From positions 1 through 11,916 of the forward strand of contig VFMC01000161.1 in NCBI GenBank assembly GCA_006515795.1: 11,916 nt of DNA. The letters are read 5' to 3'. The notes under the pieces are model-generated. The model was given only the letters and a program-made list of their open reading frames with translations. It was not told where the DNA came from and did no database searches. This DNA comes from Acidimicrobiaceae bacterium. Its GTDB lineage: Bacteria > Actinomycetota > Acidimicrobiia > Acidimicrobiales > Ilumatobacteraceae. Positions 1 to 6,957 of the stretch are shown one piece after another. A program made the position numbers and the translations under genes. Position 1 is the stretch's first letter, and every line of letters starts with the position of its first letter.

Positions 1-70
1 CAAAGCCACCGATCAAAACCCCCGAGCCAGCGAAAACTCCCTCCGGTCGATGACGCTAGAGTGCCGCCCG

Positions 71-1408
71 ATGACGAAGCGGGTCGTGGGGACCATCAAC
101 CATCCAGTCAGCCGGCGACGAGCCGTGAGGGTTCTCCTCGGCCTGTTCGTGGCGCTCGGCGCGATGCTGGCGACGCCGGGGGTTTCTGCTGCTGAAGACC
201 TGTCGATCCAGGTGCAGGTGAAGGATCAGCGACGTGATGCCAGCGGCAAGACCGACAACCAACCGGTGGCCGGCGTGTTGGTCACGGTGTTCGACGCCGC
301 AGGGGTCGAGATCGCTTCGATGGTCACCAACGAAAAGGGCATCGCCCTGATCGTGGTCCCCGAGAAGGCCGATTACCTCGTGCGCATCGACGAGACCACC
401 TTGCCCGAGGGGTTGGCGCTGTCGGCGGAAACCCCCGCCGAGCAGCCGGTCACCACCGACAGCTTCGTCACGTCCAAACGCATAGTCAACTTCTTCACCG
501 GCGAGAGCCAGAGCGAGGAGCTGTCCAACACCGAGCGGATCGCGCAGCGGTTCGCCGACGGCATCCGTCTCGGGCTGATCATCGCGATGTGCTCGGTCGG
601 CCTCTCGCTGATCTTCGGCACCACCGGGCTGACCAACTTCGCCCACGGTGAGATGGTCACCTTCGGCGCGATGGTCGCCTACTTCTTCAACGACCGCGGC
701 ATCCACATCCTGCTTGCCGCCCCGATCGCGATCGCCGCCGGTGGTCTGTTCGGGTACTCGGCCGACCGGTTCGGCTTCGCCAAGTTCCGAGCGCGTGGCA
801 TCGGGCTGATCTCGCAGATGGTGATCACCCTCGGCATGTCGATCGCCCTCAAGAACATGTTCCTGTGGCGCTTCGGTGGCCGCGACAAACCGTTCCTCGA
901 CTACACCAACCAGGTCGGTTCGAAGATCGGCCCGATCACCATCACCCAGCGCGACCTGATCGTGACCATCCTTGCCGTCATCGTGTTGGTCTCGGTTGCC
1001 CTCGTCCTCCAGTACACCCGTCTCGGTAAGGCGACCCGTGCGGTGAGCGACAACATCGACCTGGCATCGTCGACCGGAATCGACAGCGCCAAGGTCATCC
1101 GCTACATCTGGATCGTCGGTGGTGCGCTGACGGCGATGGGCGGTGTGTTCCGCGGTCTCGACGAGCAGGTCTCGTGGGACATGGGCACGTCGCTGCTGTT
1201 CCTCATGTTCGCCGGAATCACGCTCGGCGGCCTGGGCAGTGCCTACGGCGCCCTCGTCGGCGGGTTCGTCGTCGGGGTGCTCGTCGAGACCTCTACGCTC
1301 GTCGGTGTACCGACGGAGCTGAAGCGGTCGCCCGCGTTGTTGATCTTGATCCTCATCCTCCTCGTCCGGCCGCAGGGCATCCTCGGACGAGCTCAACGAG
1401 TCGGCTAA
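71..1408 (+). CDS. livH: LivH-type branched-chain amino acid ABC transporter permease with secreted-type N-terminal domain
   Basis: Inner-membrane permease subunit of a HAAT/Liv ABC importer. The membrane half (from about residue 165) carries LivH-like signatures: SLIFGTTGLTNFAHGEMVT, an ATRAVSDN segment, GGLGSAYGALVGGFVVGV and the C-terminal LLVRPQGILG. Before it lies an extra region of roughly 160 residues: a signal-peptide-like stretch (basic n-region, hydrophobic VLLGLFVALGAMLA, then GVSAAED), then a beta-rich segment with QPVAGVLVTVFDAAG and TNEKGIALIVV resembling carboxypeptidase-regulatory/Ig-like domains. Plain E. coli LivH is about 310 residues, so this form is far longer; I recall similar extensions in other actinobacteria. 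The start is uncertain: ATG 71 has a weak TAGAG upstream and gives a shorter n-region, ATG 50 is in frame with no ribosome site, and GTG 125 is also possible. First gene of livHMGF; its stop overlaps the ribosome site of livM. Confidence 0.9.
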   Translation: MTKRVVGTINHPVSRRRAVRVLLGLFVALGAMLATPGVSAAEDLSIQVQVKDQRRDASGKTDNQPVAGVLVTVFDAAGVEIASMVTNEKGIALIVVPEKADYLVRIDETTLPEGLALSAETPAEQPVTTDSFVTSKRIVNFFTGESQSEELSNTERIAQRFADGIRLGLIIAMCSVGLSLIFGTTGLTNFAHGEMVTFGAMVAYFFNDRGIHILLAAPIAIAAGGLFGYSADRFGFAKFRARGIGLISQMVITLGMSIALKNMFLWRFGGRDKPFLDYTNQVGSKIGPITITQRDLIVTILAVIVLVSVALVLQYTRLGKATRAVSDNIDLASSTGIDSAKVIRYIWIVGGALTAMGGVFRGLDEQVSWDMGTSLLFLMFAGITLGGLGSAYGALVGGFVVGVLVETSTLVGVPTELKRSPALLILILILLVRPQGILGRAQRVG

Positions 1409-1418
1409 GGGGGGCGCG

Positions 1419-2429
1419 ATGGACATCGGAGCAGTTCTCGAGAACGCGATTCTGCAGTTCGTCGGTTTCAACGCGTGCTACTACGCAATCGCCGCGATCG
1501 GCCTCAACGTGCAGTTCGGCTACGCCGGGCTGGTCAACTTCGGGCAGGCCGGGTTCATGGCCGCCGGCGCTTACGGTGTCGGCCAGACGGTGTCGATCTT
1601 CGGCATCTCGGTCTGGTGGGGCATCGCCATCGGCATCGGGTACTCGGTCTTCCTCGGCCTGTTGATGGGCGCCCCCACCCTGCGGCTGCGCGCCGACTAC
1701 CTCGCGATCGTCACCATCGCGTCGGCCGAGATAGTGCGCCTCGTCGTGAGGTCGGTGAAGTTCCGCGACCAGTTCGGGGGCACGGACGGGCTGAAGAACT
1801 TCGCCCAGAAGTTCCAGCAGGTCGGAATCGATCTCGGGTTGCAGCCGGCCAAGGACTACGGCTTCTGGATCTTCCAGTTCAGCGGTCGCACCCTCTGGAA
1901 CCTGATCGTCGGCTGGAGCTTCGTCGCGATCTTCGGGGTGATCGTGTGGTCGCTGATGAAGAGCCCCTGGGGGCGGGTGCTGAAGGCCATCCGCGAAGAC
2001 GAGGACGCCGTGCGCAGCCTCGGCAAGAACGTCTACAGCTACAAGATGCAGGCCCTCGTCCTCGGTGGCGTCATCGGCTCGTTCGCCGGGATGATGCTCG
2101 CCCTCGGCAATGCCAACGTGCAGCCCGACAACTTCAGCCGCGACCTCACCTTCTTCGTGCTGACCGGGCTGGTGCTCGGCGGGGTCGCCAAGGTCACGGG
2201 CTCGATCATCGGCCCGATGCTGTTCTGGGGCGTCTACGCGTTCCTCGACGGCCTGCTGCGTGAGCTCGTCGACAAGCCAGTGCGCATCGGAGACTTCACC
2301 CTGCTCCAGTCGACCGACATCGGCGTCGTGGTGTTCATGGTGATGGGGGCCCTGATGGTGCTGCTGATGGTCTACCGCCCGCAAGGGTTGTTCGGGAATC
2401 GCAAGGAGATGGCTTTTGAAGGACGCTGA
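1419..2429 (+). CDS. livM: LivM-type branched-chain amino acid ABC transporter permease
   Basis: Second membrane subunit of the Liv importer, pairing with LivH to form the translocation path. It is 336 residues, a usual LivM length, with many hydrophobic helices. The hallmark GYAGLVNFGQAGFMAAGAYG lies near residue 30, followed by APTLRLRADYLAIVTIASAEI and the loop RVLKAIREDEDAVRSLGKN, which matches the EAA-type loop that contacts the ATPase. The C-terminus MVYRPQGLFG is also family-typical. ATG 1419 is chosen because AAGGGGGG (1407-1414) sits 4 bases upstream, overlapping the livH stop. Its 3' end overlaps livG by 14 bases in another frame, which suggests translational coupling. Confidence 0.95.
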   Translation: MDIGAVLENAILQFVGFNACYYAIAAIGLNVQFGYAGLVNFGQAGFMAAGAYGVGQTVSIFGISVWWGIAIGIGYSVFLGLLMGAPTLRLRADYLAIVTIASAEIVRLVVRSVKFRDQFGGTDGLKNFAQKFQQVGIDLGLQPAKDYGFWIFQFSGRTLWNLIVGWSFVAIFGVIVWSLMKSPWGRVLKAIREDEDAVRSLGKNVYSYKMQALVLGGVIGSFAGMMLALGNANVQPDNFSRDLTFFVLTGLVLGGVAKVTGSIIGPMLFWGVYAFLDGLLRELVDKPVRIGDFTLLQSTDIGVVVFMVMGALMVLLMVYRPQGLFGNRKEMAFEGR

Positions 2430-3315
2430 ACCCCCTCCGACAGCCGAGCAGCGGGAGCTCACCGAGCCGGCGCGGCGCGCCCGCGCCGCCCTCGCCGATG
2501 TCGCGCCGGTGCCCGGGGCGGCCAAGCCCGACCCGATCCTGGCCGCGGTCGAGATCCGTCGCAACTTCGGTGGAATCGTCGCGGTCGACGTGGCTCGCGT
2601 AGAGGTGCAGCGCGGTTCGATCACCGCCCTGATCGGCCCCAACGGCGCCGGCAAGACCACCTTCTTCAACCTGATCACCGGGTTCGACAAGCCGAGCACC
2701 GGTACCTGGACGTTCGATGGGGCTCCAATGGGCGGCCTGGCCCCACACCGCATGGCGGCTCGCGGCATGGTCCGCACTTTTCAGCTCACCAAGAGCCTCA
2801 CCAAGTTGCCCGTCATCGAGAACATGAAGCTCGGTGCCACCGGCCAGAAGGGCGAGAAGTGGTGGAACGGGCTGTTCCCGGCGCGTTGGAAGGCGCAGGA
2901 AGCCGAGATCGAAGCGCGCGCCGACGACCTGCTGCGACGTTTCAAGCTCGATCACATGCGTGACGAGTACGCCGGCGCGCTGTCCGGCGGTCAACGCAAG
3001 TTGCTCGAGATGGCGCGAGCACTGATGACCGACCCAACTCTGGTGATGCTCGACGAGCCGATGGCGGGGGTGAACCCGGCGCTAAAGCAGAGCCTGAACC
3101 AGCACGTGCGTGGCCTTCGCGACGACGGCATGACCGTGCTCTTCGTCGAACACGACATGGACATGGTGCACGACATCTCCGACTGGGTCATCGTCATGGC
3201 CGAAGGCCAGGTGATCGCCGAGGGCACGCCCGATGACATCTCGTCGAACACCGCCGTGATCGACGCCTACCTTGGTGCTCACCAGGGCCGCAGCCTGCTG
3301 GAGGACGAGGTATGA
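2416..3315 (+). CDS. livG: LivG-type branched-chain amino acid ABC transporter ATP-binding protein
   Basis: Cytoplasmic ATPase subunit that powers the LivHM channel. All nucleotide-binding motifs are intact, counting from the TTG start: Walker A GPNGAGKTT at residues 74-82, the signature LSGGQRK at 189-195, Walker B VMLDEP with Asp213-Glu214, and the H-loop VEHD with His246. The long segment between Walker A and the signature (FQLTKSLTKLPVIENM) is typical of LivG. It has 299 residues, with about 45 extra charged N-terminal residues before the first strand (EIRRNFGG). The TTG at 2416 is preferred because AAGGAG (2403-2408) lies 7 bases upstream; the livM stop falls inside the first codons. It ends in an ATGA overlap with livF. 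Confidence 0.95.
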   Translation: MKDAEPPPTAEQRELTEPARRARAALADVAPVPGAAKPDPILAAVEIRRNFGGIVAVDVARVEVQRGSITALIGPNGAGKTTFFNLITGFDKPSTGTWTFDGAPMGGLAPHRMAARGMVRTFQLTKSLTKLPVIENMKLGATGQKGEKWWNGLFPARWKAQEAEIEARADDLLRRFKLDHMRDEYAGALSGGQRKLLEMARALMTDPTLVMLDEPMAGVNPALKQSLNQHVRGLRDDGMTVLFVEHDMDMVHDISDWVIVMAEGQVIAEGTPDDISSNTAVIDAYLGAHQGRSLLEDEV

Positions 3316-4052
3316 ACGACCAGCAGGTCGTGCTTGCGGCGACCGAGCTCGTCGCCGGGTACGTGCCCGAGGTGAACATCCTCGACGGCTGCAACCTGAC
3401 GGTGCTCGCCGGCGAGTTCGTGGGCATCATCGGGCCCAACGGCGCCGGCAAGTCCACGTTGCTGAAGGCGATCCTCGGCCAGTGTTCAGTCCGGTCGGGC
3501 GCCGTGCACCTGGGCGAGAAGGACATCACCGGGCACAAGGCCCACGAGCTCGTCGCCCTCGGTGTCGGCTACGTGCCGCAGAATCGCAACGTCTTCCCCA
3601 GCCTCACGGTGCGCGAGAACCTCGAGATGGGCTGCTACCTCGCTCCAAAGCGCTTCCCCGAACGGTTCGACTACGTCACCACGTTGTTCCCGCGCCTCGG
3701 CCAACGTGCCGCACAGCGGGCCGGTGCGTTGTCGGGCGGCGAGCGTCAGATGGTGGCGATGGGGCGAGCGTTGATGATGGAGCCCACGGTGCTCCTGCTC
3801 GACGAACCGAGCGCAGGCCTATCGCCCGTGCTGCAGGACGAGGTGTTCGTCCGCTGCCGCACGATCAACACCGCGGGCGTGGCGATCCTCATGGTCGAGC
3901 AGAACGCGCGGCGTTGCCTGCAGGTCGTGCACCGCGCCTACGTTCTCGACCAGGGCCAGAACGCCTACACCGGCACCGGCCGCGAGCTGCTCGCCGATCC
4001 GAACGTGATCGAGCTGTACCTCGGCACGCTCGCCCGCTCGACCGGCGGCTGA
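3312..4052 (+). CDS. livF: LivF-type branched-chain amino acid ABC transporter ATP-binding protein
   Basis: Second ATPase of the Liv importer, expected to heterodimerise with LivG. Motifs: Walker A GPNGAGKST (residues 41-49), signature LSGGERQ (140-146), Walker B LLLDEPSAGLSP with Asp164-Glu165, and the LivF-type switch segment VEQNARR, in which Gln replaces the His of other ABC proteins; this is normal for LivF. GYVPQNRNVFPSLTVRENLEMG is the Q-loop region. It has 246 residues, the usual length. ATG 3312 overlaps the livG stop as ATGA, with GAGGACGAGG just upstream serving as the ribosome site. Last gene of the operon, followed by a strong stem-loop. Confidence 0.95.
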   Translation: MNDQQVVLAATELVAGYVPEVNILDGCNLTVLAGEFVGIIGPNGAGKSTLLKAILGQCSVRSGAVHLGEKDITGHKAHELVALGVGYVPQNRNVFPSLTVRENLEMGCYLAPKRFPERFDYVTTLFPRLGQRAAQRAGALSGGERQMVAMGRALMMEPTVLLLDEPSAGLSPVLQDEVFVRCRTINTAGVAILMVEQNARRCLQVVHRAYVLDQGQNAYTGTGRELLADPNVIELYLGTLARSTGG

Positions 4053-4112
4053 AGCCCTCGAGGCAACTCGCGAGTACGGGTGCAGCCGCGACCGACGCGC
4101 CACGACGGACGC

Positions 4113-4144
4113 GAGAAGGGCCCCGGTTGCCCGGGGCCCTTCTC
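4113..4144. terminator. Bidirectional stem-loop terminator between convergent livF and the binding-protein gene
   Basis: A perfect 14-bp inverted repeat: left arm 4113-4126 (GAGAAGGGCCCCGG), loop TTGC, right arm 4131-4144 (CCGGGGCCCTTCTC). It lies 60 bases after the livF stop and 36 bases after the stop of the converging minus-strand gene, so it can serve both. There is no T-run on either side, which fits stem-only terminators often predicted in high-GC actinobacteria. Confidence 0.85.
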
Positions 4145-4180
4145 TGACTTGAGCTCCGTGGAGTCAGTCGATTGCTTGGC

Positions 4181-5554
4181 TCACTTGCCGGCGTCGAAGT
4201 TCTCGCCGAGGGCGTTGCCCATGTTGCCGTCGGTGCCGTAGTAGGCCTTCGCGGTCGGCCCGATGCCCTTCTCGACGGCGGTGCGCAAGATGCGCGAGCC
4301 CTCGTCGAACGAGATCAGGATGATCGCGTCGGGGTCGGCGGCGACGATCTCGTCGACCTCGGTGTCGAACGACTCTGCCGTCGGGTCGTATGCCTTCTGG
4401 CCGAGCACGGTCACACCGGATGCCTCGAGAACCGCGGCGACGACCTCGGCGATGCCGTTGCCGTACGAGTCGTCGAGGTTGAGGATGTACGCCGTGGCGT
4501 TGCCGTCTTCGAGCACCAGGTTGGCGACGATCGCACCCTGGAGGCCGTCCGGCGGAGCGTTGCGGAAGTACAGGCCCTTGTCGTCGTAGCTCGACAGTGC
4601 CGGGCTGGTGTTGGCCGGGCTGAACATCGTGACGCCTGCTGCGGAGATCTGATCGATCACCGTCAGGGTGACGCCGGACGAGGCAGCACCGACGATCGCA
4701 TCGACGTTCTCGCCGAGGAGGCGAGTAGCGGTGACGGTTGCGGTGTCGGTCGAGGTGTCGCCGGAGTCACCCTGCGAGTACTCGACGTCGGCGCCGAGGA
4801 CGCCGCCGGCGGCGTTGATCTCGGAGATCGCGAACTCGACGCCGGCGAACTCGGGGGCGCCGAGGAACGCCAGGCTGCCGGTCTCGGGGAGCAGCGAGCC
4901 GATCTTCAGCACGCCGTCACCCTCACGCTCGACGCCGACCGGAACGTGATCGACGATCGACGATTCAGGCGACTCGGCCTCGATGAGGATCTCGTCAGCG
5001 CTGAGGCGGAACTCGAGGATCGCGTACGAGCCCTTGAGCGGCTCGCCGTTGCCATTGAAGTCGTGCGGTCCTGAGATGCCGTCATAGTCGGGGTCGCCAC
5101 CGGCTTCGATGATTGCGAGGCAATCGGCATAGGTGGTGCACTTCTCGCCGACGCCCGTGATCCCCACGATCTCGTTGGCGTGTGCCGAACCGTCGGTGCC
5201 GGCCTTCTGGACGGCGAGGGCGATCACGATGACTGCGTCGTAGGCCTCGGCGGCGTAGTTGAAGTCCTCGAGCGGGTCGTTGCCCTGGGCCTGCCAGAAC
5301 TCATCGACTGCCGGGATCCAATCGGAGACGTCGGCGCCCTTCGGCGTCGTGCCCTTCATTCCGGCGAGCTCTCCGCCAGCGGGAGCCTCGGCGGTGGTGG
5401 CCGGAGCCTCTGCCGTTGTGGCCGGAGCCTCTGCCGTTGTGGCCGGGGCCGGCTCGGTAGCGGGCGTCGAGGTCTCGTCGTCGCCGCAGGCCGTTGCGAC
5501 CAACGCAAGGCCGACGAGCAGTGCGCCAACGCGGCGCACACGGGATTTCTGCAT
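4181..5554 (-). CDS. Branched-chain amino acid/amide ABC transporter substrate-binding lipoprotein, apparently circularly permuted
   Basis: Periplasmic-binding-protein-like type I lipoprotein (HAAT/LivK class, Peripla_BP_6 fold) that should capture the ligand for LivHMGF. Residues 1-22 are a signal peptide with lipobox VATAC, acylated at Cys23, then a PATTAEA repeat linker to about residue 61. The mature part is in unusual order. Residues 63 to about 195 (LAGMKGTTPKGAD, FNYAAEAYDAVIVIALA, CTTYADC, DYDGISGPHDFNGNGEP) are the segment that closes such proteins. Residues about 211-457 (EGDGVLKIGSLLPETGSLAF, VDAIVGAASSGVTL, FSPANTSPAL, DGNMGNALGENFDAGK) are the segment that normally opens them. 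The last residues, ...ENFDAGK, would join directly to LAGMKGTT in a standard protein. Start ATG 5554 has GGAG 8 bases upstream. All 457 codons are open. The Liv role is inferred from adjacency. Confidence 0.88.
   Translation of the reverse strand: MQKSRVRRVGALLVGLALVATACGDDETSTPATEPAPATTAEAPATTAEAPATTAEAPAGGELAGMKGTTPKGADVSDWIPAVDEFWQAQGNDPLEDFNYAAEAYDAVIVIALAVQKAGTDGSAHANEIVGITGVGEKCTTYADCLAIIEAGGDPDYDGISGPHDFNGNGEPLKGSYAILEFRLSADEILIEAESPESSIVDHVPVGVEREGDGVLKIGSLLPETGSLAFLGAPEFAGVEFAISEINAAGGVLGADVEYSQGDSGDTSTDTATVTATRLLGENVDAIVGAASSGVTLTVIDQISAAGVTMFSPANTSPALSSYDDKGLYFRNAPPDGLQGAIVANLVLEDGNATAYILNLDDSYGNGIAEVVAAVLEASGVTVLGQKAYDPTAESFDTEVDEIVAADPDAIILISFDEGSRILRTAVEKGIGPTAKAYYGTDGNMGNALGENFDAGK
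5382..5444 (-). repeat. Three 21-bp tandem repeats encoding the PATTAEA linker
   Basis: Three consecutive 21-base units (5382-5402, 5403-5423, 5424-5444). The latter two are identical, and the third, nearest the domain, has diverged at third codon positions. They encode the heptad PATTAEA between the lipidated Cys23 and the binding domain, a flexible tether. Such linkers commonly vary in copy number between strains. Confidence 0.8.
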
Positions 5555-5614
5555 ATTGGTGTCTCCCCCTAGGAGTGAGCAGACGGGCGCCTGCTCGTGG
5601 CATTCAAGGCGGCC

Positions 5615-5644
5615 AGCCTAAGCCCAATCCTGCTGCGGTGCCAA
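5615..5644 (-). promoter_or_regulatory. Candidate sigma-70-type promoter for the binding-protein gene
   Basis: Read on the minus strand, TTGGCA (5644-5639) and TAGGCT (5620-5615) are separated by 18 bases, about 60 bases upstream of ATG 5554. The -35 matches TTGACA at 5 of 6 positions. The 300-base gap 5555-5854 holds no convincing gene: it contains this promoter, a hexamer repeat, and the ROK promoter and palindrome. Confidence 0.45.
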
Positions 5645-5680
5645 GCATCTGGACAATTTCGTGGGCTCGTCGCAATGGTT

Positions 5681-5722
5681 GTCGCGGTCGTAGTCGCGGC
5701 CGTAGTTGCGGTCGTTGTCGGA
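5681..5722. repeat. Imperfect hexamer tandem repeat (GTCGYR-like) in the divergent intergenic region
   Basis: Seven consecutive hexamers: GTCGCG, GTCGTA, GTCGCG, GCCGTA, GTTGCG, GTCGTT, GTCGGA. They lie between the start of the minus-strand binding-protein gene and the plus-strand ROK gene, upstream of both promoter candidates. In one plus frame they read as a Val/Ala run, and in a minus frame as Asp/Arg/Asn; neither frame belongs to a convincing protein. Confidence 0.6.
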
Positions 5723-5731
5723 ATCGCCGTC

Positions 5732-5760
5732 TTGACGGATGGTTCGAGGAGGGGCAGTCT
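5732..5760 (+). promoter_or_regulatory. Candidate promoter of the ROK regulator gene
   Basis: TTGACG (5732-5737), a 17-base spacer, then CAGTCT (5755-5760). The predicted transcription start near 5767 is just upstream of the 5772-5796 palindrome. The -10 is weak by the TANNNT standard, but it resembles the CAGACT at the xylF promoter. Confidence 0.45.
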
Positions 5761-5771
5761 GTGCGGGCGCG

Positions 5772-5796
5772 GGTTTGTCCGGGGGGTGGACAAACC
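5772..5796. promoter_or_regulatory. Candidate ROK/XylR-type operator (autoregulation)
   Basis: A perfect 9-bp inverted repeat, GGTTTGTCC (5772-5780) and GGACAAACC (5788-5796), with a 7-base G-rich centre. The core TTTGT and ACAAA are 11 bases apart, the same layout as the site at 6945-6965 before xylF. It lies just downstream of the promoter candidate and 58 bases before the likely ATG, where a repressor would block early elongation. TTTGT/ACAAA half-sites recall the xyl operator of Bacillus XylR. Confidence 0.6.
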
Positions 5797-5854
5797 GCAA
5801 CCGGGGTGCGCAGCGAGCGAAGGGTCATCGGGTCGAACATGGTTTGGTCAGGCA

Positions 5855-6910
5855 ATGGGGCGGCGGCTACTTCATCGGCAGGGCTGCGCAGCGAGACGGT
5901 TCCACGGCTCGATGTCGCGCTCGGAGCTGGTCGCCCGCACCGGGCTGACCCGCAGCGCGATCGGCGCGCTCATCGGCGAACTGGCCCGAGTCGGCCTCGT
6001 GGTCGAACGGCGGGCCATCTCCGATGGCAGTCCAGGTCGGCCGTCGCCGGTCGCGTCGGTAGTGGCCGATCAGAACGTGGCCATCGCCGTAGAGGTGCTC
6101 GTCGACTGCGTGGGTGTTGCCGCGATCGGGCTCGGCGGCACGGTGCTGTACTCCACCCGTCTCGATCGGCCACGCGGACGCGTCTCGGTCGACGAGACCA
6201 TCCACGACATCGTCGCCGGAGTGACGCAGGTGAAGGGGAAGCTGTCGCCGTCGTGTCGCATCCTCGGCGTCGGCGTGGGAGTCGTCGGTCTGGTCCGCAG
6301 GCCCGACAACTCCGTTCCCATCGCTCCCAACCTGGGATGGCACGACGTGGCCTTCGGCGATCAGCTACGCCTCGCGCTCGGCGGGACCGATGTGGTCGCG
6401 CTCGCCAACGATGCCGACGTCGCCGCGCTCGCCGAGGTGCGCCGCGGTGCAGCCGTCGGCGTCGACGACGTGGTGTGCATCTGGGGCGAGGTCGGCGTTG
6501 GTGGTGGTCTGGTGAGCCGCGGCGAGATGATCACCGGTGCCGCCGGCTTTGCCGGCGAGGTGGGTCACATGCCCGTCAACCCGGACGGTCGGCTCTGCCA
6601 GTGCGGGTCGATCGGGTGCTGGGAGACAGAGATCGGCGAAGGTGCGTTGTTGCGCCTCACCGGTCGTCCGAACCCGTCGATGGTCGTGCTCGGCGGGCTG
6701 TTCGGCAGGGCGCACCCGTTCATCGCCGGCCAACTGAACGACGAGATCGCCCGCCGGGCACTTCACTCTTCGATGGCGAACCTGCGGGTGGTGCCCTCAC
6801 GGCTGGGCATGGATGCAGTTCTGATGGGTGCGGCCGAGTTGGCCTTCGAGGCCGTGCTCTCCGACCCGCTGGCGACGTTGCGTGAGGTCGAGGCGCGCCG
6901 GACCGGCTGA
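5855..6910 (+). CDS. ROK-family transcriptional repressor, probable xylose regulator, with shortened C-terminal domain
   Basis: DNA-binding ROK repressor, probably controlling the xylose operon that follows and its own gene. Residues about 10-60 form a winged helix-turn-helix (SMSRSELVARTGLTRSAIGALIGEL, then SPGRPSP). The sugar-sensing ROK domain contains ANDADVAALAEVRRG, VGVGGGLVSRG and GAAGFAGEVGHM. The zinc site His238, Cys248, Cys250, Cys255 (CQCGSIGCWE) has exactly the spacing of E. coli Mlc (247, 257, 259, 264). After Cys255 only 96 residues remain, against about 142 in Mlc. The chain jumps from EGALLRLTGRP to NPSMVVLGGLFG, where family members carry a helical stretch of about 45-55 residues. 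The start is uncertain: ATG 5855 has only a weak AGG close by. The frame is open back to 5597, but that part includes the promoter and operator. Confidence 0.82.
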   Translation: MGRRLLHRQGCAARRFHGSMSRSELVARTGLTRSAIGALIGELARVGLVVERRAISDGSPGRPSPVASVVADQNVAIAVEVLVDCVGVAAIGLGGTVLYSTRLDRPRGRVSVDETIHDIVAGVTQVKGKLSPSCRILGVGVGVVGLVRRPDNSVPIAPNLGWHDVAFGDQLRLALGGTDVVALANDADVAALAEVRRGAAVGVDDVVCIWGEVGVGGGLVSRGEMITGAAGFAGEVGHMPVNPDGRLCQCGSIGCWETEIGEGALLRLTGRPNPSMVVLGGLFGRAHPFIAGQLNDEIARRALHSSMANLRVVPSRLGMDAVLMGAAELAFEAVLSDPLATLREVEARRTG

Positions 6911-6927
6911 GCGGACCGGTCGGTGGG

Positions 6928-6957
6928 TTGACAAGTGGGGATCATTTGTTGCAGACT
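6928..6957 (+). promoter_or_regulatory. Candidate promoter of the xylose operon
   Basis: A perfect TTGACA -35 (6928-6933), followed after 18 bases by CAGACT (6952-6957). The -10 is weak. It lies 18 bases after the ROK stop and well upstream of xylF, with the operator candidate 6945-6965 overlapping the -10 and the predicted start. A separate operon promoter is therefore likely even though the ROK gene reads the same way. Confidence 0.55.

Noticed and set aside
56..1471. Long minus-strand open frame of 471 codons opposite livH
   Set aside because: Its translation is dominated by Asp, Glu, Arg, Gln and His with no family motif, as expected for the antisense of a GC-rich gene, and the opposite strand encodes an unmistakable LivH.
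1353..2777. Minus-strand open frame opposite livM and livG
   Set aside because: Low-complexity charged translation with no signal; shadow of conserved plus-strand genes.
4056..4075. Short palindromes CCTCGAGG and ACTCGCGAGT after livF
   Set aside because: They are 8 and 10 bases, frequent by chance in GC-rich DNA, and sit after the operon where no operator is expected.
4172..5074. Plus-strand open frame opposite the substrate-binding gene
   Set aside because: Composition is shadow-like (Val, Asp, Arg and Gly runs), while the minus strand gives a lipoprotein with clear family motifs.
5597..5854. N-terminal extension of the ROK gene with a Val/Ala stretch resembling a membrane helix
   Set aside because: The hydrophobic run is the translation of a hexamer repeat, and the extension covers the promoter and palindrome; ROK repressors are soluble and begin just before the helix-turn-helix.
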